This document shows, in pieces, positions 57,916-64,000 of a DNA stretch of 64,000 bases. The position numbers and the translations under genes are program-made. Position 1 is the stretch's first letter. Every line of letters starts with the position of its first letter. The notes below the pieces were generated by a model. It made no database searches. It was not told the DNA's origin and was given only the letters and a program-made list of their open reading frames with translations. The stretch lies in contig NZ_AYOD01000001.1 of assembly GCF_000497755.1 (NCBI RefSeq), forward strand, positions 62,001 through 126,000, given 5' to 3'. The DNA is from Aliihoeflea sp. 2WW. Lineage in GTDB: Bacteria > Pseudomonadota > Alphaproteobacteria > Rhizobiales > Rhizobiaceae.

Positions 57916-58305
57916 ATGGCACGTTTTCAAGTTCTGACACTGACCGACGAGGCTGCCGCCCGCGTCCGCAACATCGTCGCCGCGCGCGAGGGTGCTGCCG
58001 GTATTCGCGTCGGCATCAAGAAGGGTGGCTGCGCGGGCATGGAATACACGGTCGACCTCGTCACCGCGGCCAACCCCAAGGACGACCATGTCGAGCGCGA
58101 CGGGGCCCATGTCTATGTTGCGCCAGAGGCCGCGCTGTTCCTGCTCGGCACCGAGATGGGGTTCGAGACGACCAAGCTGCGTTCGGGCTTCACCTTCAAC
58201 AATCCCAACCAGTCGTCCGCCTGCGGTTGCGGCGAATCGATCGAGCTTCAACCGGCCGACCTCAAGGCGCTGGCCGAAGCGCGCGGGCAGGGCGCCGTCG
58301 CCTGA
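57916..58305 (+). CDS. sufA: A-type Fe-S carrier SufA
   Basis: A 129-residue carrier delivering Fe-S clusters. It has IKKGGCAGMEYTVDLV and NNPNQSSACGCGESIEL, the three conserved cysteines. I use ATG 57916 (MARFQVLTLTD) because GGAG lies six bases ahead; ATG 57904 would add four residues. It is the last gene of the suf operon, separated from sufT by 87 bases. Confidence 0.95.
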   Translation: MARFQVLTLTDEAAARVRNIVAAREGAAGIRVGIKKGGCAGMEYTVDLVTAANPKDDHVERDGAHVYVAPEAALFLLGTEMGFETTKLRSGFTFNNPNQSSACGCGESIELQPADLKALAEARGQGAVA

Positions 58306-58315
58306 CGGCCGACCG

Positions 58316-58813
58316 TCAATCCACCCACATCCCATGCTTCCTGTGCCAATCGGCGATCGAGAGCTTCGGGTAAAGGTCGAAGGTCTCGTCGCCGTCGCGG
58401 ATATCGGGCTCGACCCACGCCGCCTTGTATTTCAGCATCAGATGTACGTGCGAGGGCGGCTTCGGCAACTCCGAGTCAATAGCTGAAGCGAACGGGTGGA
58501 TGAGGTCCGGCCAGTTCGGATCATAGAGCCAGAGGGCTGAGCCACAGTCGCGGCAGTAGTTGCGCTTGCCGCTCGACGCCTCGCAATGCGGATGCTCGTC
58601 GTCCTCGATCTCAGCGCGATAGACACCGATACGGTCTTGCCCCTCGATCTCAAGCGTAGCTGCTAACGCGCCGAGATTGATCGCGAATCCGCCGCCGCCC
58701 TGCTGCTTGCGGCAGATGGAGCAATAGCAAAGCTGGTAGGGCGCGGGTGTGTGGCTGTCGACGCTGAAACTGACGGCGCCGCACCGGCAAGATCCTTTGA
58801 GTTTCAGAGGCAT
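58316..58813 (-). CDS. GFA family (glutathione-dependent formaldehyde-activating-like) protein
   Basis: A 165-residue zinc protein of the GFA/CENP-V fold. It has LKGSCRCGAVSFSVD, YQLCYCSICRKQQGGGG and GKRNYCRDCGSALW, the Cys pairs that bind zinc. Family members may aid formaldehyde-glutathione adduct formation, but most are uncharacterised. GGGAG precedes ATG 58813. It is convergent with sufA. Confidence 0.9.
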   Translation of the reverse strand: MPLKLKGSCRCGAVSFSVDSHTPAPYQLCYCSICRKQQGGGGFAINLGALAATLEIEGQDRIGVYRAEIEDDEHPHCEASSGKRNYCRDCGSALWLYDPNWPDLIHPFASAIDSELPKPPSHVHLMLKYKAAWVEPDIRDGDETFDLYPKLSIADWHRKHGMWVD

Positions 58814-58875
58814 TGGGCGCTCCCGCAATTTGCCGACACGCGCTAATCTAGCGCATCGCAACGTGGAGCCCAGCC

Positions 58876-59226
58876 ATGCAGCCAGCCGATCTGATCGACA
58901 TGTTCGCCGAGTTCGGGCCAGTTACGATCCGGCGCATGTTCGGCGGCCACGGCATCTATCACCAGGGCCGAATCATCGCGCTTCATGCCTTCGACGAGGT
59001 CTGGCTGAAGGCGGACGCGGAGACGGCTCCGCGATTCGCGGCGGCGGGCTCGCGGCAATGGGTCTATGAGGGCAAGGGAAAACCGGCGATAATGCCGTAC
59101 TGGTCCATCCCGGACGCCGCGCTCGACGATCCGGCGGAACTCGCCGACTGGGCGAGATTGGCCGACGCGGCATCGCGCCGCGCCGAGATGTCGAAGAAGG
59201 TCAGACCTTCGCGACGACCTTCATGA
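58876..59226 (+). CDS. TfoX N-terminal domain protein
   Basis: A 116-residue protein matching the TfoX/Sxy N-terminal domain: MFAEFGPVTIRRMFGGHGIY, LHAFDEVWLKADAET and GKPAIMPYWSIPDAAL. TfoX regulates competence in gamma-proteobacteria; stand-alone alphaproteobacterial copies have no proven role. Its 3' end overlaps the 3' end of the convergent helicase gene by 26 bases. Confidence 0.9.
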   Translation: MQPADLIDMFAEFGPVTIRRMFGGHGIYHQGRIIALHAFDEVWLKADAETAPRFAAAGSRQWVYEGKGKPAIMPYWSIPDAALDDPAELADWARLADAASRRAEMSKKVRPSRRPS

Positions 59227-60844
59227 AGGCCGGAATGTCGTCGCCGAAGCCGATCGGTGCTTCGCCGAGATCGTCGCGGCGGTGGCGACGGTCGCGGTCC
59301 TGGTTGCGCGTGTTGCGCTGGTCGGACCCGTAGGACGCGCGCTGCCGCTCGGCATTGCCCGCGCGGATCGCGTCGCGACGCTCGCTGCGTTCCGGACGCT
59401 CGTCCGCCATCGCGGCGACCGGGACCGGCGCCGCGTCCTGTACGTCCGCTGCGTCTTCGACGATCGCATCCTCAACGGCGGCCGCCACCGGCGCAGCCTC
59501 ATCGGACTTGCGGCCGCGACGCGGGCGCTTTTCCTCGTCGCTTTTGCGGCCGCCACGGCCACGCGCGCCTTTCGCTCCGCGGCGCGGTGCTTCGTCGGCG
59601 CTGTCGTCGTGGACGATGGTCGACAGGTCGCCATCATGCCATTCGATGCTCTGGCCGATCAGCTTCTCGATCGCGTCGACATATTTGCCGTCGGCCTTCG
59701 TCGCCAGCGTGAAGGCCTTGCCGGAACGCCCGGCCCGGCCGGTGCGGCCGATGCGGTGGACGTAATCCTCGGCGTGGATCGGCACGTCGAAATTGAACAC
59801 GTGGCTGACGTCGGGAATGTCGAGGCCGCGCGCGGCGACGTCGGAGGCGACGAGCAGCTTGAGCTTGCCGTCCCGGAAGCCGGCGAGCATCGCCATGCGC
59901 GCGCGCTGGTCCATGTCGCCATGAAGCGCGCCGGCATCGAACTCATGCTTGACGAGCGAGCGGAAGAGTTCGGAAACCGCGGTCTTGCGGTTGCAGAAGA
60001 TGATCGCGTTCTTCAGTTCGCCTTCTTCGGCGCGGATGAGATCGCGAAGCGTCGCGCGCTTGTCCCAGTCCTTCGACTTCGATTTCACCAGCCTTTGGGT
60101 GACGGTCGTAGCGGTGGACGCAGCCTTCGAGACCTCGACGCGGACCGGCGCCTGCAGGAACTTCTCGGTCAGCTTGGTGATCTCCGGCGGCATCGTCGCC
60201 GAGAAGAACAGCGTCTGCCGGGTGAACGGGATCATTTCGCAGATGCGCTCGATATCGGGAATGAAGCCCATATCCAGCATGCGGTCGGCTTCGTCGATGA
60301 CGAGAATGTCGACGGCGTTGAGCAGGAGCTTGCCGCGCTCGCGGTGATCGAGCAGGCGGCCGGGCGTCGCAATCAGCACGTCGGCCCCGCGCTCCAGCTT
60401 CTTTTCCTGCTCGTCGAACGACACGCCGCCGATCAGCAGCGCGATGTTGAGCTTGTGATTCTTGCCATACTTGATGAAGTTCTCTTCGACCTGTGCGGCA
60501 AGCTCGCGCGTCGGCTCGAGAATGAGCGTGCGCGGCATGCGTGCGCGGGCGCGGCCCTTCTCGAGGCGCGTGATCATGGGAAGAACGAAGGCGGCGGTCT
60601 TGCCGGTGCCCGTCTGGGCGATGCCGAGAACGTCCTTGCCGAGCAGCGCATGGGGAATCGCGCCTGCCTGGATCGGTGTCGGAACGGTGTATCCGGCGTC
60701 TGTCACGGCGGAGAGGACTTTTGGCGAAAGTCCGAGATCGGCAAAGGTCAGGGTCGGCTCGGACGCCTGGTCTTCAATCTTGCTTTCAGCTGACACGTTT
60801 TTGATTGTCTCTGCTAGGTTTGGCGGCGCGCGGATTGCGCCCAT
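59201..60844 (-). CDS. DEAD-box RNA helicase, RhlE-like
   Basis: A 547-residue helicase. Motifs are TPIQAGAIPHALLGKDVLG (Q), AQTGTGKTAAF (I), PTRELAAQ (Ia), ATPGRLLDH (Ib), VIDEADRMLDMGF (II), FFSATMPPEI (III), ALHGDMDQRARM, VASDVAARGLDIP and HRIGRTGRAG (VI). After about residue 390 comes a long basic and acidic tail (RRGAKGARGRGGRKS) typical of RNA-binding extensions. ATG 60844 or a GTG at 60796 may be the start. It probably acts in RNA decay or ribosome assembly, possibly with the RNase E of this window. Confidence 0.94.
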   Translation of the reverse strand: MGAIRAPPNLAETIKNVSAESKIEDQASEPTLTFADLGLSPKVLSAVTDAGYTVPTPIQAGAIPHALLGKDVLGIAQTGTGKTAAFVLPMITRLEKGRARARMPRTLILEPTRELAAQVEENFIKYGKNHKLNIALLIGGVSFDEQEKKLERGADVLIATPGRLLDHRERGKLLLNAVDILVIDEADRMLDMGFIPDIERICEMIPFTRQTLFFSATMPPEITKLTEKFLQAPVRVEVSKAASTATTVTQRLVKSKSKDWDKRATLRDLIRAEEGELKNAIIFCNRKTAVSELFRSLVKHEFDAGALHGDMDQRARMAMLAGFRDGKLKLLVASDVAARGLDIPDVSHVFNFDVPIHAEDYVHRIGRTGRAGRSGKAFTLATKADGKYVDAIEKLIGQSIEWHDGDLSTIVHDDSADEAPRRGAKGARGRGGRKSDEEKRPRRGRKSDEAAPVAAAVEDAIVEDAADVQDAAPVPVAAMADERPERSERRDAIRAGNAERQRASYGSDQRNTRNQDRDRRHRRDDLGEAPIGFGDDIPAFMKVVAKV

Positions 60845-60967
60845 GCAACAAGGGTTCCAGGCCAGCGGCGTGGAAGTGCTGCCGTGGCGTTAAGGCCAAG
60901 CTCGGCAAATGTCAATCGAACCCTCGGTTTTCAAGCCCTTTTCGTTAATGCCGCGCGCATTCGTCGC

Positions 60968-61747
60968 TCAATAGCGGAACTGCTCGGCCAGGACGCGTTC
61001 GTCCCAGGAATGGCTTGCGTCGAAGAGGACCGTCGCGGTCACGTCGCTCGCCTCGCGCACCGTCACCTTCAGCACTGAACGGATTTCGGTGTGGTCCGCC
61101 ACCGCATTCACCGGCCGCTTCTCCGCTTCGAGAATCTCGAAGCTGACCGTGGCACGGTTCGGCAGCAGCGCACCGCGCCAGCGGCGGGGACGGAAGGGGC
61201 TTACCGGCGTCAGCGCGAGAAGAGGCGCGTCGAGCGGCAGGATCGGGCCGTGGGCGGAGAGATTGTAGGCCGTCGAGCCCGCAGGCGTCGCCACCATCAC
61301 CCCGTCGCAGACGAGTTCGTCGAGCCGCACCTTGCCGTCGATTGTGATGCGCAGCTTGGCCGCCTGCGCCGACTGGCGGAAGAGCGCGATCTCGTTGATC
61401 GCCAGAAGCTTGGCTTCCGGACCTTCGGCGGTTTCGGCAATCATTTCGAGCGGGCGGATCGTCTCGGGCAGCGCAGCCGCGATGCGATCGCGCAGACCCG
61501 TTTCGGCGAACTCGTTCATGAGAAACCCGACGGTTCCCTTGTTCATGCCGTAGATGGCCTTGCCGCTGCCCATCTGCTCGCGCAAGGTTTGGAGCATGAA
61601 CCCGTCGCCGCCAAGGGCGACCACCACGTCCGCCTCTTCGAGGCTGGCCTGACCGTAAAGCGCGGCGAGCCGCCGCGCGGCGGACTGCGCCTCGTCGGTC
61701 GCGGCACTGACGAAGGCGATCGACTGCGAAGGAGAACGTGAATCCAT
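60968..61747 (-). CDS. nadK: NAD kinase
   Basis: A 259-residue enzyme that phosphorylates NAD to NADP. It has [15 protein letters not shown] (GGDG catalytic loop), [25 protein letters not shown] and [22 protein letters not shown] 61747 fits the family. It is the last protein gene before two tRNA genes on the same strand. Confidence 0.95.
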   Translation of the reverse strand: MDSRSPSQSIAFVSAATDEAQSAARRLAALYGQASLEEADVVVALGGDGFMLQTLREQMGSGKAIYGMNKGTVGFLMNEFAETGLRDRIAAALPETIRPLEMIAETAEGPEAKLLAINEIALFRQSAQAAKLRITIDGKVRLDELVCDGVMVATPAGSTAYNLSAHGPILPLDAPLLALTPVSPFRPRRWRGALLPNRATVSFEILEAEKRPVNAVADHTEIRSVLKVTVREASDVTATVLFDASHSWDERVLAEQFRY

Positions 61748-61825
61748 CAGATGCGCTCGGTCCAAATGCCTGGGATCAAGCGGGTAGCATGTCGGCAAGG
61801 GGCTGCAAAGCGATGATGGCGCACA

Positions 61826-61901
<76 letters not shown>

Positions 61902-62000
61902 ATCGCCGTGGCAGTATCACAACTGGCCATCGAGTAAAGTGCCGGCACGACGAAAGCCGCTGCCGGCCAAGGCCAATCCGGCCTTCTGATGCCGGATAGA

Positions 62001-62075
62001 TGGCTCCCCGGGCCGGATTCGAACCAGCGACCAACCGGTTAACAGCCGGTTGCTCTACCACTGAGCTACCGGGGA
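62001..62075 (-). tRNA. tRNA-Asn (anticodon GTT)
   Basis: 75 nt including an encoded CCA. The acceptor starts TCCCCGG, the D arm has AGCTCAGTGGTAGAGC, the anticodon loop reads CTGTTAA (anticodon GTT) and the T arm has GGTTCGAATCC. It lies 99 bases upstream of the tRNA-Thr gene on the same strand. Confidence 0.95.
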
Positions 62076-62248
62076 ACGATGCTCGTGAGAACGAGCGTGC
62101 CTATAGCAAACAGTTTTTCGATTTGCAAAGCGCATCGTGTCGAAAACCGCATGAAAGTTGGATCGAACCGCGCGAAAATGCGTTACGGTGCGGAACTTTC
62201 GCAGCGGATTTCAGGGCTTAGCCCCGAAACAGCCCCAATCTATCCTAG

Positions 62249-62548
62249 ATGAATCGGATCATGACCCAGACCCTCGAGGACGCGCCGATGGCCGAGCCCG
62301 ATTTCCAGCAGCGCATTTCTCTCTTCGGCAGGACGATCCCGTTGCCGCAGTCGCGCATGCTGCGAATATCGATCGGCATCCTGCTGGTCATCGGCGGTAT
62401 TCTCGGTTTCCTGCCGATTCTCGGCTTCTGGATGATCCCGCTCGGCATCCTCGTTCTGTCCTATGAGTTCGCCATGGTGCGCAGATGGCGGCGCCGATCC
62501 ACCGTCTGGTGGGGCAGCCGCAATGGGAGGCGCGGGCGCGAGCCGTGA
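62249..62548 (+). CDS. Small membrane protein, possibly PGPGW-like
   Basis: A 99-residue protein with one long hydrophobic stretch (ISIGILLVIGGILGFLPILG and on), a Trp and Pro at its middle (FWMIPLGILVLS), and a strongly basic tail (RRWRRRSTVWWGSRNGRRG). The pattern is like the putative transmembrane PGPGW family, but the PGPGW motif is weak. Function is unknown. Confidence 0.7.
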   Translation: MNRIMTQTLEDAPMAEPDFQQRISLFGRTIPLPQSRMLRISIGILLVIGGILGFLPILGFWMIPLGILVLSYEFAMVRRWRRRSTVWWGSRNGRRGREP

Positions 62549-62638
62549 TTGTCCCAGCGGCAGGGGGAAACGGCAACTGGCCTGTTGACAGGCGGGCGGC
62601 CGCCAACCTAATGGAGCCCCAGGGCTCGACGCCCGGAT

Positions 62639-62712
62639 GGCCTCGTGGCGGAGTGGTTACGCAGAGGACTGCAAATCCTTGCACCCCGGTTCGATTCCGG
62701 GCGAGGCCTCCA
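62639..62712 (+). tRNA. tRNA-Cys (anticodon GCA)
   Basis: 74 nt including an encoded CCA. The acceptor GGCCTCG pairs with CGAGGCC, the anticodon loop reads CTGCAAA (anticodon GCA) and the T arm has GGTTCGATTCC. It is the only tRNA besides tRNA-Sec on the + strand. Confidence 0.96.
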
Positions 62713-62792
62713 CTGGTGCTCCACAGACGCGCCGCAAGGTGTCGGCATGGGGCGCCGCAGGCGAGGCGGCATTTAGCGTGGGCAGGGCGACC

Positions 62793-63467
62793 ATGACTTC
62801 CGATTATGCAGTGCAGCGACGCAAGATGGTCGACGGCCAGTTGCGGACCACAGACGTCTCGGACATCGCCGTTCTCGACGCGATGTCGAGCGTCGCGCGC
62901 GAGGAATTCGTTCCCGGTCGGCGCAAGGCGCTCGCCTATATCGACGAAGACATCGAGATCTCGCCGGCCCGCAAGGATGCCGCCGCGCGCTATCTCATGG
63001 AACCTTCGCCCTTCGGCAAACTGCTGCAGCTCGCCGAGATCCGGCCGGGGGACTTCATCCTCGATGTGGGGACGGGAACGGGCTATTCGGCCGCCATCCT
63101 GTCGCAGCTCGGCAGCTCGGTCATTGGCCTCGAAAGCGACCCGGACCTGGCCGCTTCGGCGACCGACACGCTCAGCCGTCTCGGCTTCGACAATGTCGCC
63201 GTGGTGGAAGGGCCGCTCGCCGAGGGGTATCCGTCCGAGGCGCCGTTCGACGTGATCGTCATCGAAGGCGCCGTCGACGAGGTGCCTGGTTCGCTTCTCG
63301 ACCAGTTGAAGGATGGCGGACGCCTGGTGGCGGTGATCGGACAGGGCAATGCCGGCAAGGCGACCCTGTTCCTGAAGGAGAACGGCAATCTCGCGTCGCG
63401 CCGCGCCTTCAATTGCGCCATCCGGCCGCTTGCCGCCTTTCTCCAGGTGCCGACTTTCGAGTTCTGA
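62793..63467 (+). CDS. pcm: Protein-L-isoaspartate O-methyltransferase
   Basis: A 224-residue SAM-dependent methyltransferase of the PCMT family, which repairs damaged aspartyl residues. It has RRKMVDGQLRTTDVSD, FILDVGTGTGYSAAIL (SAM loop) and PFDVIVIEGAVDEVPGSL. The ATG at 62793 is in frame with tRNA-Cys sequence upstream, which is not coding. It lies upstream of tolC, an order I recall from other rhizobia. Confidence 0.93.
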   Translation: MTSDYAVQRRKMVDGQLRTTDVSDIAVLDAMSSVAREEFVPGRRKALAYIDEDIEISPARKDAAARYLMEPSPFGKLLQLAEIRPGDFILDVGTGTGYSAAILSQLGSSVIGLESDPDLAASATDTLSRLGFDNVAVVEGPLAEGYPSEAPFDVIVIEGAVDEVPGSLLDQLKDGGRLVAVIGQGNAGKATLFLKENGNLASRRAFNCAIRPLAAFLQVPTFEF

Positions 63468-63645
63468 GCCGTTCGATTTTGGGCGGCATCCTGTTACCGA
63501 TCTGCAACCTATCGGCAGGAATTATTCGCTATCGTCTAATGTGTGTTGCTGGCGTGCCGCGTCGAATCGGGTATGCCGGGGCGGTTATGCGCGGCTCGAA
63601 CCGTTTGCCGCGGATTGGCGCGCATGTTGAAGAGGGTGGTTATTC

Positions 63646-64000
63646 GTGTCCACATTTCGTCGATTTCTGTTTTCCGCTGCTCTTGCATCCTCGGCGCTGA
63701 TCGCCGTCGCTCCGGCCCATTCGGAGACGATCCTCGGGGCGCTGGCAAAGGCCTATGAGAACAATGCCAGCCTGAATTCGGCGCGTGCCGGCGTCCGCGT
63801 CACCGACGAAACGGTGCCGATCGCCAAGTCGGGCTGGCGTCCGACCGTGGGCGGCAGCGGCCAGATCAACTACCAGACCCAGTCCGGCACCGATATCTTC
63901 ACCGGTTCGTTCGGCGTCTCGATCCAGCAGTCGCTGTTCGACGGTTTCCAGACCACGAACAATGTGCGCTCGGCGGAAGCCAATGTGCGCGCCGCGCAGC
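63646..64000 (+). CDS. tolC: Outer membrane efflux protein TolC, N-terminal part (partial)
   Basis: 118 codons up to the window end. A GTG at 63646 with AGAGGGTGG ahead opens MSTFRRFLFSAALASSALIA, a signal peptide probably cut at AHS-ETI. The mature start ETILGALAKAYENNASLNSA is typical of TolC, the outer membrane channel for efflux pumps and type I secretion. The rest lies outside the window. Confidence 0.9.
   Translation, partial: MSTFRRFLFSAALASSALIAVAPAHSETILGALAKAYENNASLNSARAGVRVTDETVPIAKSGWRPTVGGSGQINYQTQSGTDIFTGSFGVSIQQSLFDGFQTTNNVRSAEANVRAAQ

Noticed and set aside
62637-62792. Longer pcm protein starting within the tRNA-Cys region
   Set aside because: The extra residues are tRNA sequence; the ATG at 62793 matches the family start.

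Overview
The window is one continuous stretch of high-GC chromosomal DNA. It looks like an alphaproteobacterium of the Hyphomicrobiales (Rhizobiales), most likely near Mesorhizobium/Phyllobacteriaceae. The evidence is gene content and order: a complex I NDUFA12 homologue, DUF2155, aat, accC, accB and aroQ in a row; dsbA-like, M48 protease, aminotransferase, rne, amidase and PBP1a/prfB in order; a cysE-DUF3126 pair; a PAS_5 protein; and a suf operon with two cysteine desulfurases behind an Irr-type motif. The genus is an inference. I see no prophage, plasmid, CRISPR or transposase gene.

Layout. 1-3809: selenocysteine locus (end of selA, a Sel1-repeat protein, selB, tRNA-Sec, two unrecognised genes), all on + and overlapping. 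3843-14039: a seven-gene minus-strand operon for uptake and hydrolysis of peptides or N-acylated amino acids (M81/MlrC-like enzyme, solute-binding protein, two permeases, double ATPase, two M20 enzymes) with a divergent IclR regulator. 14069-23512: signalling and housekeeping genes (MHYT-GGDEF-EAL, enoyl-CoA hydratase-like, cysE, gamma carbonic anhydrase, transglutaminase-like peptidase, PilZ, PAS, rhomboid, CBS), with a candidate small RNA at about 22.1-22.2 kb. 23602-29752: gatB, acetyltransferase, NDUFA12, DUF2155, then convergent aat, accC, accB, aroQ. 29877-43617: envelope and RNA metabolism (DsbA-like, M48 protease, aminotransferase, RNase E with a structured leader, amidase, PBP1a, RF2 with its programmed frameshift, M23 peptidase, a 24-residue membrane peptide). 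43672-51096: peroxiredoxin, a large AsmA/YhdP-like protein, tyrS, anmK, a YegP/H1-like protein and a hydrolase. 51321-58305: suf Fe-S assembly operon. 58316-64000: GFA protein, TfoX-like protein, DEAD-box helicase, NAD kinase, tRNA-Thr, tRNA-Asn, a membrane protein, tRNA-Cys, pcm and the start of tolC.

The most notable points are these. The selB reading frame has no stop before selC and runs through the whole tRNA-Sec gene. A 144-bp near-palindromic element occurs twice, each time exactly at a gene's 3' end, and shows three base pairs that changed together on both arms. Three tandem hairpins ending in a strong terminator form a candidate small RNA. Four compact hairpins lie in the rne leader. 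An enoyl-CoA hydratase-like protein lacks both usual catalytic glutamates. Starts were chosen from visible Shine-Dalgarno sites and family length; uncertain ones are flagged.
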